Source: an uncultured Gammaproteobacteria bacterium (GTDB lineage Bacteria; Pseudomonadota; Gammaproteobacteria; Nitrosococcales; Methylophagaceae). Taken from it: a stretch of DNA of 64,000 nt. Shown one piece after another: positions 50,659 through 61,381 of this stretch; positions within the stretch are counted from its first letter, which is position 1, and each line of letters begins with the position of its first letter. A program made the translations under genes and the position numbers. The DNA is taken from assembly GCA_905181885.1 (NCBI GenBank), contig CAJIZI010000001.1, positions 62,001 to 126,000 on the forward strand, in the 5' to 3' direction. The notes beneath the pieces are model-generated. The model was not told the origin of the DNA and made no database searches. It worked only from the letters and a program-made list of their open reading frames with translations.

Positions 50659-52987
50659 TCTGCTTATTAGCCTCTACCGTGACAATAGAAAATGTAGCCG
50701 CAAACTGTGACATCTGTGGCACACCTGCGGGCATATGAATACAACCATCCGCAATCGAATTATCGACTTCAAAATCCATTGTTACGCTTTGCTTATCTTG
50801 ACATACAACTACGCTGTTAGAATTTTTTAAACCATTTTTTTCAGCCTCATTCATATTCATTTTTGCGATAATAGCTCTCTTATTTTCAATAGTGTTTGCT
50901 AGAGCACTGCTACGTCTAACAATGCTATCTGTCTGGTACATGGGTACCTCTGAAATAACTTCAACACCTGAAATTTTCGCATCGATATTATTCGGCCAAT
51001 AAGGTTTAGATACCATCTTAATGGCATTACTGGCACGGATTTCATCGCTAACGTCCTGAGATGAAATATAATCAAAACCATCTACTTCAGCTAAATTAGC
51101 TAACACCCGAAGTACTTTCCAAGCAGGTCTACTTTCACCTTTGGGGGAGACGGCGCCAGTATAAGGTTGCCATTGGCTATCAATACTTACAAATGTCCCT
51201 GAAGACTCAGAGAAACTCGACATTGGAAGAATTACATCAGCATAAGTTAACATTGTTTCAGTGACATACGATTGCAACGCAACTACAAAGTCAGCTTGTC
51301 TTAATGCAGTTAACGCCGACCTAGGATCAGCACAATCAAGCTCGGGCTCAACACCCAGTAAAACATAACTTTTTAGATTAGCTTGAAAACTCTCTTTAGT
51401 ATTAAGCGCATCATCTTTTTGTGGAAAAACACCAGCTTGCATGGATCCTTTCGAGTTGGCTGTTGGTAGTACGATCAATTGGCTCGATGTTAATCGACAA
51501 ATCAGTGCCGATAGTGTTCTTATTTTAGCGGCATGAGGGTGATTGTTAGCTAAAGCCCCTACCATGACCATTCCATTTTCTGCGTTTGACAGTTGCTTCG
51601 CAATCGTTTGAGCTTCAGCAGTTGGCACTATCTCGGCAAGTAAGTCGTGCCACGCTGACTCCTCATCACTATTCACTGGCATCAAAATCTTTGCAATACC
51701 TGACAAATGAACCAGCATTTTATCGATATTAACCCCAATTTGGGTTGTGACTGGCATTAATAAATCGCTAGTAAAGAAATTTATATCATTAACCTTTGTT
51801 CCCGTCATTGTTGCTTGGCGAAGTCTATGCGCTAAAATCGGTTCTTCTGCACGAATATGGCAACCTATTAACAAAAAGGTGTCTGACTGTTCAATCTGTT
51901 TCAAGGACATACCTTGATTGTAATCAACAGACTTATCTGAAAAATCTTGTTGTCTTAGGCGGTGATCAATGTTTTCAATCCCTAAACCCCGTAATAATTT
52001 TTGAAAGAGATAGGACTCTTCCAAAGATGACATTGGCGAAGCTAGGCCTGCTAGCTGTTGAGCACCATCTTGCTCTATTACAGATTTGATCCCATCAACA
52101 GCTATATTCAATGCCGTTTGCCAATCTACTTCCTGCCATTGACCATTTTTCTTAATCATCGGGGTTGTAGCACGTTCTTCGTGTTCCAGACCTAGATAGC
52201 TAAAACGATCGCGATCTGACAACCATGTTTCATTCAACAGTTCATTTTCACGGGGTACAACACGCATTACTTCATCCCGTCGAGTATGGATCTCAATATT
52301 AGACCCCACAGAATCATGTGGTGAAACCCCCGGGTGAGCTGATAGTTCCCAGGCTCTCGCTTTATAACGAAAAGGTTTAGATGTTAAGGCTCCGACAGGA
52401 CATAGGTCAATAATATTCCCAGAAAGTTCAGAAGCTAAACTTTCCTCAATATAAGTACCTATTTCCATGTGCTCGCCACGACCCGTAGCCCCTAACTCCT
52501 TAATACCAGCAATTTCTTGACCAAAACGAACACAGCGAGTGCAGTGAATACATCGCGTCATATCGGTTTTAATAAGTGCGCCAACATCTTTATCTTTAAC
52601 GACACGTTTTCCCTCACTAAACCGCCCGACGCCAGCACCATACCCCATCGATAAGTCTTGTAACTCGCACTCTCCACCTTGATCACAAATCGGACAGTCT
52701 AATGGGTGATTAATGAGTAAAAACTCCATTACACCACGCTGAGCTGCTATTGCAACGGCTGAGCTTGTATGTACTTTCATACCTTCTGATACCGGTGTTG
52801 CACAAGCAGGCAAAGCTTTACTTGATTTATCAACCTCGACCAGACACATACGACAGTTCGCCGCAATTGACAATTTTTTATGGTAACAAAAACGTGGAAT
52901 ATCAATACCTGCCTCATCAGCAACTTCAATGATCATTTTTGTCGGATCAGCTGTTAATGGGATACCATCAATTTCAATATTGATCAT
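50642..52987 (-). CDS. nuoG: NADH-quinone oxidoreductase subunit G
   Basis: NuoG carries several iron-sulfur clusters and an inactive molybdopterin-type domain. The 781-residue protein has the N-terminal 2Fe-2S binding site ([28 protein letters not shown]), the 4Fe-4S region ([33 protein letters not shown]), and a molybdopterin-oxidoreductase-like C-terminal half. Its ATG overlaps the nuoF stop by four bases. Confidence 0.96.
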   Translation of the reverse strand: MINIEIDGIPLTADPTKMIIEVADEAGIDIPRFCYHKKLSIAANCRMCLVEVDKSSKALPACATPVSEGMKVHTSSAVAIAAQRGVMEFLLINHPLDCPICDQGGECELQDLSMGYGAGVGRFSEGKRVVKDKDVGALIKTDMTRCIHCTRCVRFGQEIAGIKELGATGRGEHMEIGTYIEESLASELSGNIIDLCPVGALTSKPFRYKARAWELSAHPGVSPHDSVGSNIEIHTRRDEVMRVVPRENELLNETWLSDRDRFSYLGLEHEERATTPMIKKNGQWQEVDWQTALNIAVDGIKSVIEQDGAQQLAGLASPMSSLEESYLFQKLLRGLGIENIDHRLRQQDFSDKSVDYNQGMSLKQIEQSDTFLLIGCHIRAEEPILAHRLRQATMTGTKVNDINFFTSDLLMPVTTQIGVNIDKMLVHLSGIAKILMPVNSDEESAWHDLLAEIVPTAEAQTIAKQLSNAENGMVMVGALANNHPHAAKIRTLSALICRLTSSQLIVLPTANSKGSMQAGVFPQKDDALNTKESFQANLKSYVLLGVEPELDCADPRSALTALRQADFVVALQSYVTETMLTYADVILPMSSFSESSGTFVSIDSQWQPYTGAVSPKGESRPAWKVLRVLANLAEVDGFDYISSQDVSDEIRASNAIKMVSKPYWPNNIDAKISGVEVISEVPMYQTDSIVRRSSALANTIENKRAIIAKMNMNEAEKNGLKNSNSVVVCQDKQSVTMDFEVDNSIADGCIHMPAGVPQMSQFAATFSIVTVEANKQSDKDD

Positions 52988-54288
52988 AAGGCTGCTTGCC
53001 CTTCGCTCGTATTACTGGAGCTAACCATGGAGCACTTATGATCAATATGGTACTGGAACTCTTCTTCAAAATGTTTGATAAAGCTAAGGACTGGGGTTGC
53101 TGCTGCTTCTCCTAATGCACAAATAGTATTGCCGCTAATGTTATTTGCCACTGCCAACAAACGGTCTAAATCTTCTTGTGTTCCTTCACCATGTACAATC
53201 CGTTTTACAACACGATATAACCAGCCGGTACCCTCACGGCATGGTGTGCACTGACCACATGACTCTTCATAATAAAACTCGGCTATACGCTCAAGTGTTT
53301 TGACCATACAGGTAGTGTCATCCATTACGATCACTGAGCCTGCCCCAAGCATTGAACCTATCTTACTCATACCATCGTAACTCATCACAGAACTCATCAT
53401 TACATCACCTGGCACTAGGGGCGTCGATGTGCCTCCTGGAATCACGGCTTTTAACGTTCGGCCTTCCCGTAAGCCACCAGCAAGTTCTAAAAGCTCAGAA
53501 AAAGGCATACCCATAGGCACTTCAAAGTTACCAGGGTTCTTAACATGACCTGTCACACTAAAGCACTTCGTACCACCATTATTTGGTAACCCGATGTCGT
53601 GGAACCATTTGCCCCCATGTTGCAAAATTACAGGCACTGAAGCCAATGTCTCAGTATTGTTGATGGTTGTTGGCTTACCATATAATCCAAAACCTGCAGG
53701 AAACGGAGGTTTATAACGTGGCTGGCCTTTTTTGCCCTCTAAAGACTCTAATAATGCCGTTTCTTCACCACAAATATAGGCACCGGCGCCAGGGTAAGTA
53801 TGCAATTCAAAGTTAATCCCAGAGCCCAAAAGGTTCAAACCTAAATAACCTGCATCTCTTGCTTCTATAAGTGCTGCTTCAAAACGTTCAATCGGCTCGA
53901 CAAACTCACCTCGAACGTAGTTATAACCAGTTTCTGCACCAATTGCATACCCAGCAATGATCATACCTTCAATTAACTGGTGAGGATTAAACCTCATAAT
54001 GTCTCGATCTTTGCAGGTTCCCGGCTCACCTTCATCCGAGTTACAAACAATATACTTATCACCGGGGACTTTCCTCGGCATGAAGCTCCACTTCAAGCCC
54101 GTAGGAAAACCTGCACCACCTCGACCTCGTAAGTTAGATAGCTTTATCTCATCAATAATATCTTCTGGTGATGTATTTTCTTTTAAGATCTTTTCTAAAG
54201 CTTGATAACCGCCCACACGACGATAAGATTCGAGAGACCATGGCTCATCAAACTCTAAAGTCCTAAAACAAACTTGATTCAAAGCCAT
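52984..54288 (-). CDS. nuoF: NADH-quinone oxidoreductase subunit F (flavoprotein)
   Basis: NuoF binds NADH and FMN and carries cluster N3. The 434-residue protein has [19 protein letters not shown] for NADH/FMN binding, [38 protein letters not shown], and the cluster motif [15 protein letters not shown] with a later Cys. Its ATG overlaps the nuoE stop (54288) by one base. Confidence 0.97.
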   Translation of the reverse strand: MALNQVCFRTLEFDEPWSLESYRRVGGYQALEKILKENTSPEDIIDEIKLSNLRGRGGAGFPTGLKWSFMPRKVPGDKYIVCNSDEGEPGTCKDRDIMRFNPHQLIEGMIIAGYAIGAETGYNYVRGEFVEPIERFEAALIEARDAGYLGLNLLGSGINFELHTYPGAGAYICGEETALLESLEGKKGQPRYKPPFPAGFGLYGKPTTINNTETLASVPVILQHGGKWFHDIGLPNNGGTKCFSVTGHVKNPGNFEVPMGMPFSELLELAGGLREGRTLKAVIPGGTSTPLVPGDVMMSSVMSYDGMSKIGSMLGAGSVIVMDDTTCMVKTLERIAEFYYEESCGQCTPCREGTGWLYRVVKRIVHGEGTQEDLDRLLAVANNISGNTICALGEAAATPVLSFIKHFEEEFQYHIDHKCSMVSSSNTSEGQAAL

Positions 54289-54797
54289 TATGTTAAACCA
54301 TCCACTAGTTTGTCTATTTTTTCCAGCGTAAGGTGCTCATGGTAATCTCGGTTCAATTGCAACATCGGGGCACCACAGCATGCACCTAAACATTCCACTT
54401 CTTTCAAAGTTACTAAGCCATCATCTGTCGTTTGACCAAATGAAACACCTAACCTTTGTTTTAAATGTTCAACGATCTCTTCCGAGCCACGCAACATGCA
54501 AGAAATATTAGTGCAAACACTAATCTTGTTTTTACCCACAGGTTCAAGTTCATACATTGTGTAAAAAGTTGCCACTTCATAAACACTTATTGAAGGCATT
54601 CCCAAATAAATAGCCAATTTATCCATCAAATCTTTTGAAAGCCAGCCATCATGATTATCTTGCAAAATATGTAATGCTGGGATCACTGCTGATTGTGCCT
54701 GGTCAGCTGGGAATTTTAAGACCCATCTATCAATTTGATGGCGTATATCAGCATTAAACAAATCTTCTTTAGCAGAACTTAATTCCAAATAACTCAT
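54288..54797 (-). CDS. nuoE: NADH-quinone oxidoreductase subunit E (2Fe-2S)
   Basis: The 169-residue protein carries cluster N1a. Its four cysteine ligands lie in [12 protein letters not shown] and [11 protein letters not shown], as expected. It is in the standard order after nuoD, overlapping it by four bases. Confidence 0.97.
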   Translation of the reverse strand: MSYLELSSAKEDLFNADIRHQIDRWVLKFPADQAQSAVIPALHILQDNHDGWLSKDLMDKLAIYLGMPSISVYEVATFYTMYELEPVGKNKISVCTNISCMLRGSEEIVEHLKQRLGVSFGQTTDDGLVTLKEVECLGACCGAPMLQLNRDYHEHLTLEKIDKLVDGLT

Positions 54798-56047
54798 CGG
54801 TCTATCTCACCAAAAACAATATCCATAGTACCAATAATTGCCACCACGTCTGATAACATATGGCCTTTGACCATTTCATTCATCGCAGCTAAATGGGCAA
54901 ACCCTGCCGCTCTTATTTTCAATCGATATGGCTTATTTGCGCCATCAGAAACCATATAAACGCCAAACTCACCTTTAGGATGTTCAACTGCTGCATATGC
55001 CTCACCCTCTGGAACACAATAACCTTCTGTAAACAACTTAAAGTGATGTACCATCGATTCCATATCCTGTTTCATATCAAGACGACTCGGCGGCGCTATT
55101 TTATTATCAGCTATAATAACTGGGCCTGGATTATCACGTAGCCAATCGACACACTGTTTGATAATACGGTTTGATTGACGCATCTCTTCAACACGTACTA
55201 AATATCTATCATAACAATCGCCTTCAACCCCCACAGGGATATCGAAATCCATTTTGTCGTAGACAGCATAAGGTTGCTTCTTACGCAGGTCCCATTCAAC
55301 ACCTGATCCGCGTAACATTGGACCACTAAAGCCCATTTGCAATGCGCGCTCAGGAGAAACCACACCGATTCCTACAGTCCGTTGTTTCCATATACGGTTG
55401 TCTGTCAGTAAGGTTTCATATTCATCGACACAGCCAGGAAATCGTTGAGTAAAGTCTTCAATGAAATCTAATAGACTTCCTTCCCTATTTTTATTTTTTT
55501 GCTTAACTTCTTTTTCACTATGCCATTTAGATGCTTTGTATTTAGCAATTGAATCTGGCAGATCGCGGTAAACACCACCGGGCCTATAATATGTTGCATG
55601 CATACGGGCACCGGACACGGCTTCATAACAGTCCATTAAATCTTCACGTTCACGAAAACAATAAAGAAAAATAGTCATAGCGCCAATGTCAAGGCCATGA
55701 GTGCCAAGCCACATTAGATGATTCAAAACTCGTGTTATTTCATCGAACATCACTCGAATATACTGGGCTCGTTCAGGTACCTGAACACCAAGTAGCTTCT
55801 CAATCGCCATTACATAAGCATGCTCATTGGATAACATCGACACGTAATCTAAACGGTCCATATAACCAATGCTTTGATTGTATGGTTTTGATTCCGCTAA
55901 TTTTTCAGTTCCGCGATGAAGAAGACCAATATGAGGATCTGCGCGTTGCACGATCTCACCATCTAATTCTAAAATAAGTCGTAAAACACCATGAGCTGCA
56001 GGATGCTGAGGACCAAAATTCAAAGTATAATTTTTAATTTCGGCCAT
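54794..56047 (-). CDS. nuoD: NADH-quinone oxidoreductase subunit D
   Basis: NuoD is the 49-kDa-type subunit that forms the quinone site with NuoB. The 417-residue protein starts [22 protein letters not shown], has [14 protein letters not shown], and ends DIVFGEIDR, all conserved. It is a separate gene and not fused to nuoC, unlike in enterobacteria, and overlaps nuoC by one base. Confidence 0.97.
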   Translation of the reverse strand: MAEIKNYTLNFGPQHPAAHGVLRLILELDGEIVQRADPHIGLLHRGTEKLAESKPYNQSIGYMDRLDYVSMLSNEHAYVMAIEKLLGVQVPERAQYIRVMFDEITRVLNHLMWLGTHGLDIGAMTIFLYCFREREDLMDCYEAVSGARMHATYYRPGGVYRDLPDSIAKYKASKWHSEKEVKQKNKNREGSLLDFIEDFTQRFPGCVDEYETLLTDNRIWKQRTVGIGVVSPERALQMGFSGPMLRGSGVEWDLRKKQPYAVYDKMDFDIPVGVEGDCYDRYLVRVEEMRQSNRIIKQCVDWLRDNPGPVIIADNKIAPPSRLDMKQDMESMVHHFKLFTEGYCVPEGEAYAAVEHPKGEFGVYMVSDGANKPYRLKIRAAGFAHLAAMNEMVKGHMLSDVVAIIGTMDIVFGEIDR

Positions 56048-56706
56048 TATACCGGCCCTTTTTCGTGACGGTTGTCACCACGAATAACACGTGGTACCAG
56101 CGTTCTTTCCTGAATACTGACCGGTTCATAAACTACGCGTTTTTTATCCGCGTCATAACGCATTTCAACATTACCAATTAAGGGGAAATCTTTTCTGAAT
56201 GGGTGCCCAATAAATCCATAATCAGTCAAAATACGACGTAGATCTTGATGACCGTCAAACAAAATACCAAACAAATCAAAAGCTTCACGCTCATACCAGT
56301 TGGCACTTTCCCAAATTGATGTCACGCTATCAATCATGGGTTGCCCCGCATCTAAGCGAACTTTAACCCTTAACCGTATATTATGTTTCAATGATAAAAT
56401 ATGATAGACCACAGCATAGCGAAAGCCGTCGTCTTCAGACTCTTCGCGGCTCATGGCATCAACTGCACGGCTAAATCCTTTATCTGTTGCTGATTTAGTC
56501 TCCCAGGCAGAGCCTCCATAAGTTGAATAATCAACTCCACAGAGATCCATTAACTGCTCAAAATCAAAATCATCACGCAGTAACTTGCACGTCGGGACCA
56601 AATGTTCAGGAGCAATATGAATAGTCACTTCACCACCGACATATTCACAGTCCAGCAATACCTCAGCCAGTTTAGACTCTAATTTCAATTTCAGCGATTG
56701 AGTCAT
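56047..56706 (-). CDS. nuoC: NADH-quinone oxidoreductase subunit C
   Basis: NuoC is the 30-kDa-type peripheral-arm subunit. The 219-residue protein has [50 protein letters not shown], the family signature, in its C-terminal half. It lies between nuoB and nuoD with one-base overlaps at both ends. Confidence 0.96.
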   Translation of the reverse strand: MTQSLKLKLESKLAEVLLDCEYVGGEVTIHIAPEHLVPTCKLLRDDFDFEQLMDLCGVDYSTYGGSAWETKSATDKGFSRAVDAMSREESEDDGFRYAVVYHILSLKHNIRLRVKVRLDAGQPMIDSVTSIWESANWYEREAFDLFGILFDGHQDLRRILTDYGFIGHPFRKDFPLIGNVEMRYDADKKRVVYEPVSIQERTLVPRVIRGDNRHEKGPV

Positions 56707-57206
56707 TATCTATCTATTATGACTTTTGCAGGTTTTGCTATCGTTTCTGTACGACGGATTTTCTTTTGTAGCTGAATTATTCCGTAAAGCAATGCCTCTG
56801 CTGTGGGCGGACAACCAGGTACATAGATATCAACTGGTACTATACGATCACATCCACGAACTACTGAATATGAATAGTGGTAATAACCCCCACCATTAGC
56901 ACATGACCCCATTGAAATTACCCAGCGTGGTTCTGACATTTGATCATAAACTTTGCGTAAAGCAGGTGCCATCTTATTAACTAACGTACCCGCCACTATC
57001 ATCACATCCGACTGGCGCGGACTCGGTCTAAAGACCACACCAAAACGATCTAGATCGTATCTTGATGCACCAGCTTGCATCATTTCAACTGCACAACAGG
57101 CTAAACCAAATGTCATTGGCCATAGAGAACCTGTTCGCGCCCAATTAATTAATTTATCAGCAGTAGTGGTGACTACACCTTCTTCTAAAATGCCTTCTAT
57201 TCCCAT
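56706..57206 (-). CDS. nuoB: NADH-quinone oxidoreductase subunit B
   Basis: NuoB carries cluster N2, which reduces the quinone. The ATG at 57206 ([15 protein letters not shown]) gives 166 residues and overlaps the nuoA stop by ten bases. An in-frame ATG at 57227 adds seven residues not typical of the family. The cluster ligands are in [10 protein letters not shown], the [15 protein letters not shown] block and [12 protein letters not shown]. Confidence 0.95.
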   Translation of the reverse strand: MGIEGILEEGVVTTTADKLINWARTGSLWPMTFGLACCAVEMMQAGASRYDLDRFGVVFRPSPRQSDVMIVAGTLVNKMAPALRKVYDQMSEPRWVISMGSCANGGGYYHYSYSVVRGCDRIVPVDIYVPGCPPTAEALLYGIIQLQKKIRRTETIAKPAKVIIDR

Positions 57207-57553
57207 TCGAGTGCACCTTTTTTCCATTCATAAATGAATCCCACTACTAAAATAGCTAAGAATAAAAACATTGCTAACAGTCCAAATACGCCAATATCAT
57301 TAAGAACTACAGCCCATGGAAATAAGAATGCAATTTCTAAATCAAAAATAATAAACAAGATAGCAACCAAATAAAAACGCACATCAAATTTCATATGAGC
57401 ATCGTCAAAAGGTTCAAAGCCACATTCGTAAGGCGATAGTTTTTCAGCATCAGGGCGTTGGGGACCAAGAACAAATCCAGCTAATATTGGCATAACGCCA
57501 AAGCCTATACCGATAACAATAAATAATAAAATAGGGAGGTAATCAGCCAACAT
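57197..57553 (-). CDS. nuoA: NADH-quinone oxidoreductase subunit A
   Basis: The 118-residue protein has three membrane helices and the conserved loop [41 protein letters not shown], including the conserved cysteine of the quinone-entry loop. It is the first gene of the nuo operon. The promoter should lie in the ~256 bp between it and the tRNA-Leu gene, which otherwise holds no recognisable gene; a short hairpin AATGCC/GGCATT is near 57599-57622. Confidence 0.95.
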   Translation of the reverse strand: MLADYLPILLFIVIGIGFGVMPILAGFVLGPQRPDAEKLSPYECGFEPFDDAHMKFDVRFYLVAILFIIFDLEIAFLFPWAVVLNDIGVFGLLAMFLFLAILVVGFIYEWKKGALEWE

Positions 57554-57809
57554 ACGCGCTCTTCTTTATAAATTTATAATTAGACATCATTAAAGTAATA
57601 ATGCCTTCATTAAAGTGGCATTCCCACCTTGCTTATTAGTATCCCACGACCATAGCAGCAGAGCAATAACGAAGAAATACCTAGGAGATATCAATTGGAT
57701 GAATATTCACAGCCTGACTTTAGACTTATAATTTTTGACAGTCTCAAGTTTTTTCTAAAACAATCATCGTATAGACTCTCTAGAATATGGATTTACGTTT
57801 ATTATCTAA

Positions 57810-57895
57810 TGGTGCCGGCGGGCGGAGTCGAACCGCCACGGACTATGTCCACCACCCCCTCAAGATGGCGTGTCTACCAATTTCACCACGTCGGC
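57810..57895 (-). tRNA. leuU: tRNA-Leu(GAG)
   Basis: The minus strand folds into a class II tRNA of 86 bases with encoded CCA. The D-arm contains GGTGAAATTGGTAGACAC, the anticodon stem CCATC/GGTGG encloses loop TTGAGGG with anticodon GAG, a variable arm follows, and the T-loop is TTCGACT. The acceptor stem GCCGACG/CGCCGGC has one A-C mismatch (positions 5 and 68). It is 10 bp downstream of secG, the same place as leuU in E. coli, so it is cotranscribed with secG. Confidence 0.95.
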
Positions 57896-57904
57896 TTTTA
57901 GATA

Positions 57905-58258
57905 TTAAGGTAACTCTGGTAAATCAGCAGGTGTGGGCTTAGCTGCATCTTTCTCTGGAATGCTCATAGTCGGCACTACAGCTTCAGTGACACTTTCCAC
58001 ACGGTCAGTTCTTCCGGCAAAGTACGCTAGCGTTAGACTGCTAATAAAAAACAACATAGCTAGAATTGCACTTGTTCTCGATAAAAATGAAGCAGAGCCC
58101 TGACTACCAAAAAGGCTTGATGAGGCGCCACCTCCACCTCCACCTCCACCGCCAAGAGCTGCAGCACCAGCATCTGCACCCTTACCATGTTGTATTAAAA
58201 TCAGGCCCACCAGTAATACTGATATGACCATGTGTATAGCAAGAATTAGTGTGTCCAT
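57905..58258 (-). CDS. secG: Preprotein translocase subunit SecG
   Basis: SecG is a non-essential subunit of the SecYEG channel. The 117-residue protein has two membrane helices around a loop: AIHMVISVLLVGLILIQHGKGADAGA, then SSSLFGSQGSASFLSRTSAILAMLFFISSLTLAYFA. The loop holds nine glycines in a row, encoded by a CCACCT-type repeat at 58128-58154, longer than usual. It lies between tpiA and tRNA-Leu. Confidence 0.95.
   Translation of the reverse strand: MDTLILAIHMVISVLLVGLILIQHGKGADAGAAALGGGGGGGGGASSSLFGSQGSASFLSRTSAILAMLFFISSLTLAYFAGRTDRVESVTEAVVPTMSIPEKDAAKPTPADLPELP
58128..58154 (-). repeat. In-frame hexanucleotide (GGAGGT-type) repeat in secG
   Basis: The plus strand reads CCACCT three times, then CCACCGCCA. 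On the coding strand this gives nearly pure GGT/GGA codons for nine consecutive glycines in the SecG cytoplasmic loop. Slippage of six bases would keep the frame and vary loop length by two glycines. Confidence 0.8.
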
Positions 58259-58270
58259 CTTTATAGTAAC

Positions 58271-59053
58271 CTAAATGTGTTGTGCCGCAGCCTGGCAAAT
58301 ATTGACGAATTCATCTGCGATTAATGATGCCCCACCGATTAAACCGCCATCTATATCTGATTTTGAAAATAATGAGGCCGCATTATTACCTTTAACGCTG
58401 CCGCCGTAAAGTATTCGTAAATTTTCTGCTGTCTTTCGATCATGCTTTGCCACGCGCTCTCGCATGAACTGGTGGACGTTTTGTGCCCATTCTGGCGATG
58501 CCGATTTTCCTGTACCAATTGCCCAGACAGGTTCATAAGCCAGCAAGGTCCGCGATAATGCCTTCGCACCTTGATGAGCTATTAAAGTATCCAAAAGCCT
58601 GACAACAACTTCTTCCGTTTGCCCCTGGTCATGCTCTTGGGGACTCTCACCAATACAAATAATTGGTGTTAAACCTGAAGAAGCTGCTGTTTCATATTTT
58701 TCTGCCAATAGTTGGTCCAATACTAATTGGTCAAGATTTAATTCATCATAAAGGCAACGACGTTCTGAATGTCCTATTAAAGTGTACTCACAATTAAAAT
58801 CATTGATCATTGCAGCCGATACTTCTCCAGTGTAAGGCCCCTCTAGGTAAGACGAAACATTTTGAGTGCCCCAGTGAATACCGGTGCCCTTTAATGCCTC
58901 TCGAACTTGATGTATGTATACAGCAGGGGGGAAGATAGCAACATCAATGTCAGCAAAATCATCAATAGATGTCAGGATGTCATCAAGTAATTGACGATTA
59001 CTAGCATTTGTTCCATTCATTTTCCAATTGCCTGCGACTAAAGGCTTACGCAT
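58271..59053 (-). CDS. tpiA: Triosephosphate isomerase
   Basis: The enzyme interconverts DHAP and glyceraldehyde 3-phosphate. The 260-residue protein has the catalytic lysine in NWKMNG, the histidine in LIGHSERR and the glutamate in LAYEPVWAIGTGKSAS, plus the phosphate-binding RILYGGSVKG and DGGLIGGASL. It lies between glmM (113-bp gap as annotated, about 73 if the glmM frameshift is repaired) and secG. Confidence 0.97.
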   Translation of the reverse strand: MRKPLVAGNWKMNGTNASNRQLLDDILTSIDDFADIDVAIFPPAVYIHQVREALKGTGIHWGTQNVSSYLEGPYTGEVSAAMINDFNCEYTLIGHSERRCLYDELNLDQLVLDQLLAEKYETAASSGLTPIICIGESPQEHDQGQTEEVVVRLLDTLIAHQGAKALSRTLLAYEPVWAIGTGKSASPEWAQNVHQFMRERVAKHDRKTAENLRILYGGSVKGNNAASLFSKSDIDGGLIGGASLIADEFVNICQAAAQHI

Positions 59054-59166
59054 CGATTCTAACCCTATAAAAATAATTCAACTAGCTAATTTCTCGTGTA
59101 GTACGCCACAACTTCTCACTAAATATTTAAGCGTCTTCCACACTTGTCTTAATAACACTGGCTATC

Positions 59167-60480
59167 TCATTCGCTAAACTTTTGAGTCAATGCCAAATCA
59201 CGACCCTCTACCATCACTCGGATCAGTGGCTCAGTACCTGAAGCTCTCAACAGTACACGCCCCTCTCTACCCAGCCGTTTCTCAACACTAGCCACAATTG
59301 CTAAAACTGCTTCATCCTTGGCTAAATTAATTGCCTTGTTCACCCTAACATTGACTAATGTTTGCGGGAACTTGGTCATAAATGATTGTAAGTCGTGTAA
59401 AGTACTGCCCGTTCGAATCATTTCACATAAGACCTGCAGAGCTGCAACAATTCCATCTCCAGTTGTAGTTTTATCTAAGCAAATAATATGCCCTGAAGAT
59501 TCACCGCCTACCACACCACCTTTTTCTTTCAACATTTCGATGACATAGCGGTCACCAACTTGAGAGCGATGCAATACCATATCATGGTCTTTTAAGGCTT
59601 GTTCTAAACCTAAATTAGACATTTGTGTGCCAACAACACAATTACTGCCTTTGCCTCGCAGCTTCTGAGAACGCGCTATGATAAACAATAAACCATCACC
59701 ATCAACGAGTTCACCTATATGATCAACCATAATCAAACGATCACCATCGCCATCTAAGGCAATCCCTAGGTCGGCTTTGTGCTCTAGCACGGCATCTTGT
59801 AACAATTTGGGGTCTGTTGAGCCACAATTTTGATTGATGTTAAGACCATTTGGTTCAACACCCATCACAATGACTTCTGCACCAAGCTCCCTAAAAACAT
59901 CCGGCGCAACGTGATAAGTAGCACCGTTGGCACAGTCAACAACAATTTTAAGACCTGAGAAATTCATTTTGAGTGGCACGGTACTTTTACAAAACTCAAT
60001 ATAGCGACCGCTCGCATCATCAATACGGTGGGCTTTTCCAAGCATTAGCGATTCAACTGTCGTTAATGGTTCATCTATCATCGCCTCGATTTCTAATTCG
60101 ATAGCTTCAGCTAATTTTGTTCCTTCATTACTAAAAAACTTAATACCATTATCGTAATAAGGGTTATGTGAAGCACTAATGACAATACCTGCTTGAGCAT
60201 GAAAAGTTCGGGTTAAATAGGCAATCGCAGGTGTCGGCATCGGGCCAAGTAAGTATATGTCTACACCTGCCGCAGACAAACCCGCCTGTAATGCAGATTC
60301 AAGCATATAGCCCGAAATACGCGTATCTTTGCCAATTAAAACTTTGCTGTTCTTTTCTTTAGCCAAAACACGACCAACTGCCCAACCTAACTTTAATACA
60401 AATTCAGGCGTAATCGCACCAGCCCCAACACGTCCACGGATGCCATCTGTTCCAAAATAGCGTTTCAGTTGTTCAGTCAA
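59167..60480 (-). CDS. glmM: Phosphoglucosamine mutase (C-terminus altered by a frameshift)
   Basis: GlmM converts glucosamine 6-phosphate to glucosamine 1-phosphate for UDP-GlcNAc. The 437-residue frame has the phosphoserine loop [17 protein letters not shown] (Ser104), the metal-binding [16 protein letters not shown], and [15 protein letters not shown]. The annotated end KFSE is early. In the next frame the sequence continues [16 protein letters not shown] and stops at 59127, an expected GlmM tail. Removing one T from a TTT run (AAA at 59176-59178) gives about 450 residues. The catalytic domains are intact either way. It overlaps folP by eight bases. Confidence 0.93.
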   Translation of the reverse strand: MTEQLKRYFGTDGIRGRVGAGAITPEFVLKLGWAVGRVLAKEKNSKVLIGKDTRISGYMLESALQAGLSAAGVDIYLLGPMPTPAIAYLTRTFHAQAGIVISASHNPYYDNGIKFFSNEGTKLAEAIELEIEAMIDEPLTTVESLMLGKAHRIDDASGRYIEFCKSTVPLKMNFSGLKIVVDCANGATYHVAPDVFRELGAEVIVMGVEPNGLNINQNCGSTDPKLLQDAVLEHKADLGIALDGDGDRLIMVDHIGELVDGDGLLFIIARSQKLRGKGSNCVVGTQMSNLGLEQALKDHDMVLHRSQVGDRYVIEMLKEKGGVVGGESSGHIICLDKTTTGDGIVAALQVLCEMIRTGSTLHDLQSFMTKFPQTLVNVRVNKAINLAKDEAVLAIVASVEKRLGREGRVLLRASGTEPLIRVMVEGRDLALTQKFSE

Positions 60481-61312
60481 AATCTTTCACCTGCATTACA
60501 TAATTACTCAAATTAACGGCTTGTGCTGTTTCTTTTACATCGTGAGTTCTAATTAACTTTGCACCTTTCCATACAGCCAATGAAGCCATCGCTAGGCTAC
60601 CTGACAAACGCTCTTCCATAGATACATTCAATAATTCCCCAATTATTGACTTTCGTGATATCCCAACTAGAACTGGCAAGTCAAGATGGACAATTTGCTC
60701 TAAATATTTCATCAGACGTAGATTATGTCGGGCCCTTTTCCCAAAACCAAAACCAGGGTCAACAATCAACTTATCCCTTTTTATGCCGTGTGCTTCGCAT
60801 ATCTCCACTCTCTCTAGCAAAAAACTAGTGACCTCAGCTACTACATCTTCATAATGAGGTCTCTCTTGCATCGTTTTAGGCGTCCCTTGCGCATGCATTA
60901 GGCAAACTGGTACCTCTAACTCAAATGCGGCATCTAGAGCACCATTGACACGCAATGCTTGAACGTCATTTATAAGCCCAGCCCCCGCGGCAATTGCAGC
61001 ACGCATTACTTCAGGTTTACTAGTATCAATAGATATTACAACATCAATTTCAGATTCAATAGCTTCAATGACTGGTATGACGCGCTCAATTTCTCGCTCA
61101 ACACTCACAATAGTAGCACCAGGGCGTGTAGATTCACCACCCACGTCAACAATCGTCGCACCATCTGCAACCATCTGCTTTGCTTGTTTTAAAGCTACAT
61201 CTTCACCAAAAAATTGACCCCCATCCGAAAACGAATCAGGGGTCACATTCAGAATGCCCATTATTTGGGGATGAGTCAGATCTAATGACTTACCCTTACA
61301 ATCAAGGATCAT
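60473..61312 (-). CDS. folP: Dihydropteroate synthase
   Basis: FolP condenses p-aminobenzoate with dihydropterin pyrophosphate in folate synthesis. The 279-residue TIM-barrel protein has [67 protein letters not shown] and RTHDVKET, all conserved. It follows ftsH and overlaps glmM, the standard order in gammaproteobacteria. Confidence 0.97.
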   Translation of the reverse strand: MILDCKGKSLDLTHPQIMGILNVTPDSFSDGGQFFGEDVALKQAKQMVADGATIVDVGGESTRPGATIVSVEREIERVIPVIEAIESEIDVVISIDTSKPEVMRAAIAAGAGLINDVQALRVNGALDAAFELEVPVCLMHAQGTPKTMQERPHYEDVVAEVTSFLLERVEICEAHGIKRDKLIVDPGFGFGKRARHNLRLMKYLEQIVHLDLPVLVGISRKSIIGELLNVSMEERLSGSLAMASLAVWKGAKLIRTHDVKETAQAVNLSNYVMQVKDFD

Positions 61313-61381
61313 TAATGATACACATTCGGCTTATTTCAACTTTAGTGTAATAAATCTGCCGGTTCACTTGGCGCTTCAGAA

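Noticed and set aside
57695-57901. Plus-strand reading frame of 68 codons over the tRNA-Leu region
   Set aside because: It runs antisense through the tRNA gene and has no recognisable protein content.
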